From contig CALKOT010000075.1 of assembly GCA_938092015.1 (NCBI GenBank), positions 1 to 46,578 on the forward strand: a stretch of 46,578 bases of DNA. The letters are read 5' to 3'. The position numbers and the translations under genes were made by a program. Shown piece after piece: positions 27,555-35,022 of this stretch (the first letter of the stretch is position 1; each line of letters opens with the position of its first letter). Source of the DNA: an uncultured Paracoccaceae bacterium (GTDB taxonomy: Bacteria > Pseudomonadota > Alphaproteobacteria > Rhodobacterales > Rhodobacteraceae). The notes under the pieces were generated by a model, which searched no databases, was not told where the DNA came from, and saw only the letters and a list, made by a program, of their open reading frames with translations.

Positions 27555-28352
27555 CTACCCATAAGATTTCGCCAACGACGCAAGCGGCGACACGTCCAAT
27601 CCAATATTCGGGATCGGATAGCGCAGCCCCGCCTTAGACAAAGCCGCCAACCCTTCAACGATCTGGCGCAAATAGCTGGGCGCAAAGGCGATCAGCATCT
27701 CATTGTCCTGCACGCCGCCGAACTTCCTCTCCGCATAACAGGGGATCGAAACGGCGGGCTTGCCGTCCTGCAGCGCGCGCCCCCAACTGTCGGCACAGGC
27801 GCTTTCGCCGACAATCGTCATCTGGATCGGCTCATAATGTTTGTACTGCAGACCGTTGATCAGAGTGATCATCTGGCCCGGCGTCGCATAGATCAAACAG
27901 ATATCCGGGTTGCCAATCCGCCCCGCTGCGAGGGGAGAAACTACGATGGCCTCATATTCCCCATAGGGCGCGCATTCCATCGCATGCTGGTGGGCCTTGC
28001 TGTCTTCAAGCGTGCCGTACCAGACGCCTTTGAACTTGTCGCCACTGAGGAAATCCTCGTCCCGCGGATGTAAGCCCACGACGGCTCCGCACTGTGATCC
28101 GACGAGGTTCTCCATCGTGATCCCGATGGTGTAGCCCAACCACCGGCTTTGCCCGACGATCTGGTCGGTCGCCAGTTTCACCCCCGGTTCTGGCCGACGG
28201 AGTTTTGGCACCTGTTCCGCGTCTTCAAGCGTGCGAAAGCGCTTCATGCCAACCGGGATCGTTTGAAGTTTCAGGTAGTGCTGTAGCTGCAAGACGATTG
28301 AGCCGTAGTCGTATTCGGTATCGTCATCCCAGCAGTTTGCAGTCTCGACCAT
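27555..28352 (-). CDS. DUF169 domain-containing protein
   Basis: 265 residues, AAAGGGA before the ATG. The features fit DUF169: an N-terminal LQHYLKLQTIPVGMKRF, then ATPGQMITLINGLQYKHYEP, and SIPCYAERKFGGVQDNEMLIAFAPS near the C-terminus with several conserved Cys/Gly positions. Function of the family is not established. It is downstream of the sulfonate operon on the same strand but 184 bp away, with an AT-rich stretch (28480-28530) that could be its own promoter, so membership in that operon is uncertain. Confidence 0.85.
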   Translation of the reverse strand: MVETANCWDDDTEYDYGSIVLQLQHYLKLQTIPVGMKRFRTLEDAEQVPKLRRPEPGVKLATDQIVGQSRWLGYTIGITMENLVGSQCGAVVGLHPRDEDFLSGDKFKGVWYGTLEDSKAHQHAMECAPYGEYEAIVVSPLAAGRIGNPDICLIYATPGQMITLINGLQYKHYEPIQMTIVGESACADSWGRALQDGKPAVSIPCYAERKFGGVQDNEMLIAFAPSYLRQIVEGLAALSKAGLRYPIPNIGLDVSPLASLAKSYG

Positions 28353-28536
28353 GGGGCGTCCCTTTCGCTAAATTGGCTAGCGGGACAGTACACCGTTCTT
28401 AGCTCAGGTGAGGTCTGTGTCGTTGGGGTAGGTGTCGCCGTGCGCTGAAACCCACCCCCTTGCTGGACCAAATTACAAAGGTTAACAAATTCCGCATATC
28501 TATATAATTCAATGGTTTAACTATGGTTTCACACCT

Positions 28537-29655
28537 TCAATCAACCAATCCGTACTTCAACCCAGCCGGAGACACCTGCCCCATCTGCGCCATCGCCAGA
28601 TCAAACTCTTCCGTCATCACCGACCAAAGCTGGTTCAACCCGGTCTCTCCGTTCGCTGCCAAAGCAAACTGCAAGATGCGGCCGAGAAAGACGAAATCCG
28701 CCCCCATCGTATAGGCCTTGGCCACATCCTCACCACTGCGGATCCCAGTGTCATAGAAAAGGGGAAAGTCGTCGCCGACAGCACGCCGAATATCCCGCAG
28801 CGCCAGTATAGGCTCTGGCGCCCCATCCAATTGTCGTCCGCCGTGGGACGAGACCTGAACGGCATCCACACCCTCAGCCTTAAGCCGAACCGCGTCCTCT
28901 GGATCAAGCACACCCTTGACCACGAGATTGCCTTTCCAGGCATCCCGCAACCGCTTGAGGTACGACCAGTCCGCCTTGGCCCGGCTTTCGGCTCGGTCAA
29001 ACGTAAACTCTTCTCCATCGAAGTTCGCCAGCTGCGGCTTGCCCCGATAGAGCGTACGCAGCGACCAGTGAGGATGGCAGGCAAAATCGATGAATTGGCT
29101 GGGTCCAATGCGAAACGGTGTCTTGAACCCGTGGCGAATTTCGCGTGTGCGGCGGCCCAAAACGGGCACGTCCACGGTCAGGATCAGCGTCTCGTACCCG
29201 GCCTTTTCAGCCCGCTCGACCAGCTTAAGGGCGCCCGACCCGTCGCCGCTGAAATAAAGCTGGAACCAAGCGTTGCCATCTGCCGCTTCAATGATCTTCT
29301 CCATCGGAGTTGACGCGACGGTTGAGACACAATGCGGGGCGCCCAGTTTCGCAGCGATCCGCGCCAACGCCATGTCGCCATCCGGATGCGAAAGGTTGCA
29401 CATCCCCATCGGCGAGATACCGAACGGCGCCTTGCTAGTCTTGCCGAAGACATCGACCGACAGGTCCCGCTCGCTAACATCGACCAGCACGCGCTGGCGC
29501 AGGCGCAGGTCAGCCATCGCCCCACGGTTCAGCGCGGCGCCATGCTCCGTCCCCGCTTTGCCGTCGATATAACCGAACACCATCCACGGCAGACGACGCC
29601 GCGCCAATCGGCGGGCGTCGTCGCTGGAATGGATTGTCCGGTCCAACGGGTTCAC
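28537..29655 (-). CDS. FMN-dependent 2-hydroxyacid dehydrogenase (LldD family), probable sulfolactate dehydrogenase
   Basis: 372 residues from GTG 29655, 7 bp after comE. Family: flavin-dependent oxidation of an L-2-hydroxyacid to the 2-oxoacid. The catalytic His and Arg are in SSHGGRQLDGAP, the FMN phosphate loop in YDTGIRSGEDVAKAYTMGADFVFLGR, and the N-terminal MVFGYIDGKAGTE is typical. In this operon, between an HpsN-like sulfolactate-forming enzyme and a sulfopyruvate decarboxylase, oxidation of sulfolactate to sulfopyruvate is the missing step, so that role is inferred. L-lactate or glycolate as substrate cannot be excluded from sequence alone. Confidence 0.85.
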   Translation of the reverse strand: MNPLDRTIHSSDDARRLARRRLPWMVFGYIDGKAGTEHGAALNRGAMADLRLRQRVLVDVSERDLSVDVFGKTSKAPFGISPMGMCNLSHPDGDMALARIAAKLGAPHCVSTVASTPMEKIIEAADGNAWFQLYFSGDGSGALKLVERAEKAGYETLILTVDVPVLGRRTREIRHGFKTPFRIGPSQFIDFACHPHWSLRTLYRGKPQLANFDGEEFTFDRAESRAKADWSYLKRLRDAWKGNLVVKGVLDPEDAVRLKAEGVDAVQVSSHGGRQLDGAPEPILALRDIRRAVGDDFPLFYDTGIRSGEDVAKAYTMGADFVFLGRILQFALAANGETGLNQLWSVMTEEFDLAMAQMGQVSPAGLKYGLVD

Positions 29656-29662
29656 TGTGAAA

Positions 29663-30217
29663 CTAGGCCTGAACCGACTTCATGAACCGGTCGCGGATTA
29701 TGACCGGGTCCATCGTGATCACAGGGTTCTTGGCGTTCCCACTTTCACACTTGCAGACAATGATCGTCATCTTGTTGCTGTCGATAGCCGCCTGCAGCAC
29801 CTTGCCGGTGTCTTCAGCCTGGCACTCAACGACATTCTCGCAACCACACGCCGCAGCAACCTTGGCGAGATCCGTCTTCATCCCCGCATAAGTCGGTTGG
29901 TCGCCGGTGGAACCATATGAGCCATTGTCGACGATCAGCAGGATAAAGTTATTAGCGACGTTGTTCGCAATCGTTGGCAACGTGCCCAGGTTGGTCAGGA
30001 CAGAGCCATCGCCATCGATGGAGATAACCTTCTTGTCCTGCGCCAGCGCAACGCCAAGGCCAATCGAGGAAGCCAGACCCATCGTGCCGAGCATGTAGAA
30101 GTTCGTCGGCTGGTCATCAATCGCATGCAGTTCCTGGCTGGGAATGCCGATGTTGCAGACGACCAGCTGGTCACGAAGGATCGGGGCGATTTCTTTCAGG
30201 ATTTCAGAACGGATCAT
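29663..30217 (-). CDS. comE: Sulfopyruvate decarboxylase subunit beta
   Basis: 184 residues from ATG 30217, overlapping the comD stop as ATGA. It is the thiamine-diphosphate-binding half: MLGTMGLASSIGLGVALAQ, GDGSVLTNLGTLPTIANN (residues 69-86) and VDNGSYGSTGDQPTY. With ComD it decarboxylates 3-sulfopyruvate to sulfoacetaldehyde. Split decarboxylases of this type also act on phosphonopyruvate; the HpsN-like and hydroxyacid dehydrogenase neighbours favour sulfopyruvate. Sulfoacetaldehyde acetyltransferase (xsc) is not in the window. Confidence 0.87.
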   Translation of the reverse strand: MIRSEILKEIAPILRDQLVVCNIGIPSQELHAIDDQPTNFYMLGTMGLASSIGLGVALAQDKKVISIDGDGSVLTNLGTLPTIANNVANNFILLIVDNGSYGSTGDQPTYAGMKTDLAKVAAACGCENVVECQAEDTGKVLQAAIDSNKMTIIVCKCESGNAKNPVITMDPVIIRDRFMKSVQA

Positions 30218-30720
30218 TGGTCGCCATAGCCTCCCCAGAAGTTCGCATCCGTCAGGATCGCGACAGGTTTGTTGCACATGAAAGTGTATTTCAGAATGTT
30301 GTCGAGCTCTTCGACGTCTTTCTGCCAGTGAAAGTGGTAGGTCGGGATGTTCATCTGGGCCAATAGGGCTTTGGTGTGAACGGCCATTTCGACCTGACAG
30401 GCCACAGGCTCGCGCAGCTCACCACGATACGAGATCAGCATCGGCAGCGGCATGCGGTAGTACTGGATCAGCGTCGCGAGGGTGTTGATGGTGACCCCGA
30501 TCGCCGTGTTCTGCATGATGATCGCAGGGCGTTTGCCGCCCATGAAGGCGCCAGCGCACAGGCCCATGCCTTCGTCTTCCTTGTTGGACGGAATGTGGAA
30601 GACGTCGTCGCGCTGATCAAGCTCTTCGATCACGCCGGCGAGCTGTTTGCAGGGCACCGTGGTGACGAACTCGACGCCGTTGGCGACGAAATCATCCACG
30701 ATTCTCTTGTCGATGGACAT
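30214..30720 (-). CDS. comD: Sulfopyruvate decarboxylase subunit alpha
   Basis: 168 residues, the pyrimidine-binding half of a two-subunit ThDP enzyme. FVTTVPCKQLAGVIEEL at the N-terminus, then SNKEDEGMGLCAGAFMGGKRP with the Glu expected to activate the cofactor, and QNTAIGVTINTLATLIQYYR. The C-terminal half ends in VAILTDANFWGGYGDQ. GAGGAG lies six bases before the ATG. It follows the HpsN-like gene by 42 bp and overlaps comE by 4 bp, so translation of the two subunits is coupled. Confidence 0.87.
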   Translation of the reverse strand: MSIDKRIVDDFVANGVEFVTTVPCKQLAGVIEELDQRDDVFHIPSNKEDEGMGLCAGAFMGGKRPAIIMQNTAIGVTINTLATLIQYYRMPLPMLISYRGELREPVACQVEMAVHTKALLAQMNIPTYHFHWQKDVEELDNILKYTFMCNKPVAILTDANFWGGYGDQ

Positions 30721-30762
30721 ATGTTTCTCCTCAGTCGGGGCGGCGTGGGTCGCCGGATATCG

Positions 30763-32085
30763 TCAATCTTGAGCGGACAGGTCGAAGTTTTCGCCTGGGA
30801 AGTATTTCGCAAGGCGGATGTCAGCGGCGCGGGCGTGGCCTTCCATCCCTTCGAGGCGGGAAATGCGGGCGGTCGCCTCTGCAACGCGCTTCGATGCTTC
30901 GCGGGTGGACCGCTGCCATGTCACCAGTTTCATGTACTTGTGAACGCTGAGGCCACCAGTGTATTTCGCCGCGCCAGAGGTTGGCAGCACGTGGTTCGTA
31001 CCAGACGCCTTGTCGCCATAGCTAACAGTGGTTTCCTCGCCGAGGAAGAGCGAGCCGTAGCATTCCAGCCGGTTCAGCCACCAATCGAGATCATCCGCCA
31101 TCACAGTCAGATGCTCTGGCGCGATCTGGTCAGACACTGTGGCCACTTCCTCGCGGGTGTCACACAAGATTACCTCAGCATAATCGCGCCATGCGGCCTC
31201 GGCGTTCTTCGAATTCAGCTCTGGCAGGTCAGCGATCAACTCAGGCACGCGGGCCATCACAGTTTCGGCCAACGCCTTGTCGGTGGTGGCGAGCCAGACT
31301 GGTGAGTTGTAGCCATGCTCGGCCTGGCTCACGAGGTCCACAGCGACGATTTCCGCATCAGCCGTGCTGTCCGCGAGGATCAACGAGTCGGTAGGACCAG
31401 CGAACATGTCGATGCCAACGCGGCCAAAGAGGATGCGCTTGGCTTCAGCGACGAACTGATTGCCTGGACCGACGAGTATGTCGGACTTCGGCAGACCAAA
31501 TAGACCAAACGCCATCGCTGCTATACCTTGAACGCCGCCCAGCGCGAGGACTTGGTCCGCGCCACAATAGTCAGCCGTATAGATGATCGCAGGGTGAATA
31601 CCGCCGTCGCCATTGCCTACGCCGGGGCGCGGTGGCGAACATGCTGCGATGCGGCCGCAACCGGCAACCTTAGCGGTCGTAACAGTCATCAGAGCTGATG
31701 CGATGTGAGCGTAACGGCCGCCCGGCGCATAACAGCCCGCCGCCTGGCAAGGGATGGCTTTCTGGCCAGCGATGAGGCCGGGGGTGATTTCGAACTCAAA
31801 ATCTTGGATGGTCGCCTTCTGCGCCTCGGCAAACCGGTAAACGTTGTCGTGCGCGAACCGAATATCGTCTTTCAGCTTTTCGGGAACCTGTGCAGAGGCC
31901 GCGTCAATCTCATCGCGCGTCAGAACGATGTTGCCGTGATACTTGTCGAATTTCTCAGCGTACTTACGCGCAGCGTCGTCACCGCCCGCTTCGATCTCAT
32001 CAAGGATCGCCTGAACAGTTGCACGCACATCGCCTGCATCGTCGGTGGAGAGGCGGTCTGCCTTTTTGAGATAGTCTATCGCCAT
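30763..32085 (-). CDS. hpsN: Histidinol dehydrogenase family enzyme, probable sulfopropanediol 3-dehydrogenase
   Basis: 440 residues from ATG 32085 (MAIDYLKKADRL), with GAGGGA nearby; an in-frame ATG six codons upstream is also possible. The HisD fold is clear: VGPGNQFVAEAKRILFG, IDMFAGPTDSLILAD, DLVSQAEHGYNSPVW, IAPEHLTVM, GTNHVLPTSGAAKYTGGLSV. True HisD proteins belong to his operons; here it leads an operon with comD, comE and a hydroxyacid dehydrogenase, as HpsN does in dihydroxypropanesulfonate degraders. The inferred reaction is NAD-dependent oxidation of (R)-2,3-dihydroxypropane-1-sulfonate to sulfolactate. Two LacI-type operators lie just upstream. Confidence 0.8.
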   Translation of the reverse strand: MAIDYLKKADRLSTDDAGDVRATVQAILDEIEAGGDDAARKYAEKFDKYHGNIVLTRDEIDAASAQVPEKLKDDIRFAHDNVYRFAEAQKATIQDFEFEITPGLIAGQKAIPCQAAGCYAPGGRYAHIASALMTVTTAKVAGCGRIAACSPPRPGVGNGDGGIHPAIIYTADYCGADQVLALGGVQGIAAMAFGLFGLPKSDILVGPGNQFVAEAKRILFGRVGIDMFAGPTDSLILADSTADAEIVAVDLVSQAEHGYNSPVWLATTDKALAETVMARVPELIADLPELNSKNAEAAWRDYAEVILCDTREEVATVSDQIAPEHLTVMADDLDWWLNRLECYGSLFLGEETTVSYGDKASGTNHVLPTSGAAKYTGGLSVHKYMKLVTWQRSTREASKRVAEATARISRLEGMEGHARAADIRLAKYFPGENFDLSAQD

Positions 32086-32146
32086 GGAATTCTTCCCTCT
32101 CACAATCGTCAGCGCCGGGCCGACTCAGCATCGGCTATTGGGGAGG

Positions 32147-32184
32147 ATGTAAGCGCTTGCATGATTGAATGCAAGCGCTTACAT
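32147..32184. promoter_or_regulatory. Two LacI-family operators arranged as a perfect inverted repeat
   Basis: ATGTAAGCGCTTGCAT at 32147-32162 and its exact reverse complement ATGCAAGCGCTTACAT at 32169-32184, with a 6-base spacer. Each contains the central AAGCGCTT typical of LacI/GalR operators, centred on the CG step. Their centres are 22 bp apart, about two helical turns, so two dimers could bind one face. The sites lie 62 bp upstream of hpsN and 44 bp upstream of the LacI-type gene, in the divergent promoter, so the regulator probably controls both the operon and itself. Confidence 0.88.
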
Positions 32185-32227
32185 TAATGATCAGTCAAAA
32201 TTTCAAGGCAGAAAGATACGAACGGGT

Positions 32228-33265
32228 ATGGCCGGGGCTCAGTCAGATCGAAAAGGCGCAACGCCGACATTGGAAGATGTCGCGCGCCTGTCCGGCGTTT
32301 CGACTGCAACAGTATCGCGCTGTCTGAATTCGCCCAATCGCGTGAGCGAGGCTGCGCGTACCCGGGTGCTAAGCGCCGTTGCTGAATTAGGGTATTCTCC
32401 AAACTTCGGAGCCCGCGCACTCGCCGCCAAACGGACCAATACGATCGGTGCAATTATTCCGACGATGGAGAATGCGATTTTTGCCCGCGCTTTGCAGGCC
32501 TTTCAGGAAGAACTGCGCCAAAATGGTGTGACGATGCTAGTCGCAAGTTCCTCGTACAAGCCTGAGCTGGAGGCGGAACAAATCCGAACCCTTGTTGCGC
32601 GCGGGGCTGACGGTCTGCTGTTAATCGGCCACCAACGAGATCCCTCGCTGTATGAATTTCTCGAAAAGCAGGGCGTGCCGGTGCTTGTGGCATGGGTCCA
32701 TGATCCAAACGTAAATCGCCTGTCGATAGGCTTCGACAACCGCGCCGCGATGGCTGAAATGACGCGGGAAGTGATCGCGAAGGGCCATCACCGACTTGCC
32801 ATGATTTCAGCGGAAACCGAACACAACGAACGCGCACGGGAACGTATCAGGGGTGCGAAAGATGTTCTGACCGATGCTGGATTGGGCGGTTCGGACTTGC
32901 CAGTCATTGAAACAGGGAACCGAATTGACGGTGGTGCGGCCGCATTTGAGGCGCATATGCAAGCTGATCCGGCGCCTACTGCAGTTCTTTGCGGTAACGA
33001 TGTGCTGGCGATTGGCGCGTTGGCCAAGGCGCGGGAAATGGGGCTTGCCGTGCCTGAGGATGTATCCATCACCGGGTTCGATGATCTTGAAATCGCACGC
33101 TTCACATCCCCACCGATGACAACTGTGCGTGCGCCGCATCAGGAAATGGGGCGTGAGGCGGCGAAGATGCTGGTACAGATGGTAAATGGTGAAGCACCAG
33201 ATCAACGTGAACCACTAAAGACCACAATCAGTCTGCGGGGAACACTCGCGCCGCCGAAAGTTTAG
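32228..33265 (+). CDS. LacI family transcriptional regulator
   Basis: 345 residues from ATG 32228. A TTG at 32165 would extend the frame but lies inside the operator pair and is rejected. The HTH is LEDVARLSGVSTATVSR, followed by the hinge helix SPNFGARALAAKRTN. A periplasmic-binding-protein-like effector domain follows (GAIIPTMENAIFARALQAF; DNRAAMAEMT; VLCGNDVLAIGALAKARE; SITGFDDLEIARFTSPPMTTV). It should repress the divergent hpsN-comDE operon; a sulfonate or its metabolite is the likely inducer, by context only. Confidence 0.93.
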   Translation: MAGAQSDRKGATPTLEDVARLSGVSTATVSRCLNSPNRVSEAARTRVLSAVAELGYSPNFGARALAAKRTNTIGAIIPTMENAIFARALQAFQEELRQNGVTMLVASSSYKPELEAEQIRTLVARGADGLLLIGHQRDPSLYEFLEKQGVPVLVAWVHDPNVNRLSIGFDNRAAMAEMTREVIAKGHHRLAMISAETEHNERARERIRGAKDVLTDAGLGGSDLPVIETGNRIDGGAAAFEAHMQADPAPTAVLCGNDVLAIGALAKAREMGLAVPEDVSITGFDDLEIARFTSPPMTTVRAPHQEMGREAAKMLVQMVNGEAPDQREPLKTTISLRGTLAPPKV

Positions 33266-33455
33266 CCACCGCCAATCATGCGCAATGTGACAGCGTCCGC
33301 CAAAAAATGCCGCTTTCCACAAAAAAGAAGACTGCGCGGTATATCGCATAGATCACCCGAAATCGCCCCTTCCCCAACCTGTGCGCAGGATGATTGCACA
33401 AGGCGTCACCAAGAATCTGGCGCCGAAGCTCAATGCACTCAAAGGGGAGGTATAC

Positions 33456-33650
33456 ATGAGCAAGAAACTTCTGGTGACAGCCGCAGCAACGGCGGCCTTA
33501 TTAGCAGGTTCGAACGCATTCGCCGCCGGACATTCAATCAAGATCGGCCTCATGGCGACGCTCGAAGGCACCTACACGGTCCTTGGTGAAGACGGCGTTC
33601 GCGGCGCAAAAACAGCGCTGGAAGCATTCGGCGGCAAGGCGGGCGGCTGA
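33456..33650 (+). pseudogene. ABC transporter substrate-binding protein, truncated to its first 64 residues
   Basis: AAAGGGGAGG precedes ATG 33456. The product starts with a signal peptide (MSKKLLVTAAATAALLAGSN, then AFAAG) and the first mature segment of a Leu/Ile/Val-type binding protein (IKIGLMATLEGTYTVLGEDG, GAKTALEAFGGKAGG). A TGA follows immediately, where family members continue for over 300 residues. The sequence then switches to the middle of an SMP-30 protein. The promoter region and ribosome site look intact, so a short exported peptide may still be made. An internal deletion is the best explanation. The 190 bp upstream show no clear operator. Confidence 0.8.
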
Positions 33651-34579
33651 TGAACGCCCGCATGTTCGCATCCGGCATCAAGGAACACGCCCGCGATGGC
33701 ATGCCGGACGGGATGAAAGTGGACACGAACGGCAACATCTATGTCACCGCCCCTGGCGGCATCTGGGTCTATGATTTCCACGGCGTGAAGCTGGGTGAGA
33801 TCGAAATGCCAGAAAGCGCTGCGAACCTGCATTGGGGCGGCCCGGATTGGAGCACGCTTTATGTGACCGCCAATACCGGCGTCTATTCAATGCCGACCAA
33901 GGCAAAGGGCAGAGAAGAGCCGTTTATGCGCGCCTCCACTTACGCGGCCGCACCGGGCGCCCGGCCTTTGCGGATCGACCCAAAGCGCACGGCGCTGATC
34001 ATTCAGGATATGCAGAACGACGTGATCATAGATGGCGGGGCATTCGCTAACAGTGGCTCTCCCACCCACGCCAAACAGCAGAACGTCATCGCCAATTCGC
34101 GCAAACTGGCGGACGCCTGCCGTCAGGCTGGGGTCACGGTCGTTTTCGTATGGCTGGCGTGTGAGCCGGGTCATCCGAACCTCGCCCAGCACGCCGAACT
34201 GATGCAGGGCCTGAAAGGCGCCAATGCGTTGGTGCGCGACACATGGGGCGTCGCCCCCGCGCCGGGCCTTGAGGCGCAGCATGGCGATCTGGTGGTTGAA
34301 AAAATGACGATGAGCGCTTGGGAAAGCTCTCGCCTGGAAACCTATCTGCGCCACGGTGGGATCGACACGATCATCAACACCGGCGCCTGGACCAATATGT
34401 CGGTTGAGCACACGGCCCGCACCGGCGCGGACAAGGGCTTTCATGTAATCGTGCCAGAGGATGCGTGCTCCACCATGAACGCCGACTGGACCCGCGCCTC
34501 GCTGGACTATGCGATGGCGCAGGTGGCGACGGTGACGGACGTTAATTCGGTGATCAGCGCCATGGGGGATCGGGCATGA
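33650..34579 (+). CDS. SMP-30 C-terminal fragment joined in frame to an isochorismatase-like hydrolase
   Basis: The frame starts at ATG 33650, overlapping the TGA of the truncated binding protein. Codons 1-90 are the C-terminal blades of an SMP-30/gluconolactonase (GMPDGMKVDTNGNIYVTAPG, LHWGGPDWSTLYVTANTGVY) without the N-terminal blades. From Met93 (ATG 33926) a complete 217-residue isochorismatase/cysteine-hydrolase domain follows: LIIQDMQNDVI (catalytic Asp), VVEKMTMSAW (catalytic Lys). The nucleophile Cys position reads NMSVEHTAR, a Ser. Either the hydrolase starts at 33926, its stop-less neighbour being junk, or a true fusion is translated. It precedes the membrane protein by a 4-bp overlap. 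Confidence 0.7.
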   Translation: MNARMFASGIKEHARDGMPDGMKVDTNGNIYVTAPGGIWVYDFHGVKLGEIEMPESAANLHWGGPDWSTLYVTANTGVYSMPTKAKGREEPFMRASTYAAAPGARPLRIDPKRTALIIQDMQNDVIIDGGAFANSGSPTHAKQQNVIANSRKLADACRQAGVTVVFVWLACEPGHPNLAQHAELMQGLKGANALVRDTWGVAPAPGLEAQHGDLVVEKMTMSAWESSRLETYLRHGGIDTIINTGAWTNMSVEHTARTGADKGFHVIVPEDACSTMNADWTRASLDYAMAQVATVTDVNSVISAMGDRA

Positions 34580-35022
34580 ATGCGCAGAATGACACGTTCC
34601 TGCTGGCGATCGAGCGCCCAGCGCTGATTGTCAAATCGGTGCTGCAAATGATCCTCGGCGCTGGTCTGGTCATCGCCCTGATCATCAAGGTCTACATGCT
34701 GGTGCTGACAGACCTGACTTGCGCGGGCGACGTTGTCAGCCTTGGAAATTCCATCCGCTGTACGGATACGTTCCAACTGTTCGGCTATATCTTTGCGCTC
34801 ACCGCTGGGATTGAGGCGGCGTCGCTGTTCTTCCACCGCAGCATCGACCTGACCCAGACCCTGACACTGGCGGTCGCCGCAGCGATGTTCATCGCCCTGT
34901 CGGTGCAGATGAACGGGGCAGCGGACTGGCGGCTTTCACTGGCGATCTTCACCCTTGCCGTTGTGATCGCTGGTATCGTCTTTGGTCAGCGATGGCTGAA
35001 AAAACCGCCCAGTGGCCCTTAG
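34576..35022 (+). CDS. Small four-helix membrane protein, unknown function
   Basis: 148 residues, start overlapping the hydrolase stop (ATGA). Hydrophobic segments at about 20-44, 66-84, 94-112 and 120-138. Two Cys (DLTCAGD, SIRCTDT) sit in the loop between helices 1 and 2 and could form a disulfide on the periplasmic side. C-terminus is basic (RWLKKPP). I recognise no family. Translation is probably coupled to the upstream hydrolase. It is convergent with the UPF0261 gene, the two overlapping by 4 bp at their 3' ends. Confidence 0.6.
   Translation: MNAQNDTFLLAIERPALIVKSVLQMILGAGLVIALIIKVYMLVLTDLTCAGDVVSLGNSIRCTDTFQLFGYIFALTAGIEAASLFFHRSIDLTQTLTLAVAAAMFIALSVQMNGAADWRLSLAIFTLAVVIAGIVFGQRWLKKPPSGP

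Noticed and set aside
32165-32227. TTG start giving a longer LacI-type protein
   Set aside because: The start lies inside the operator pair, and the added residues are not part of the HTH domain.
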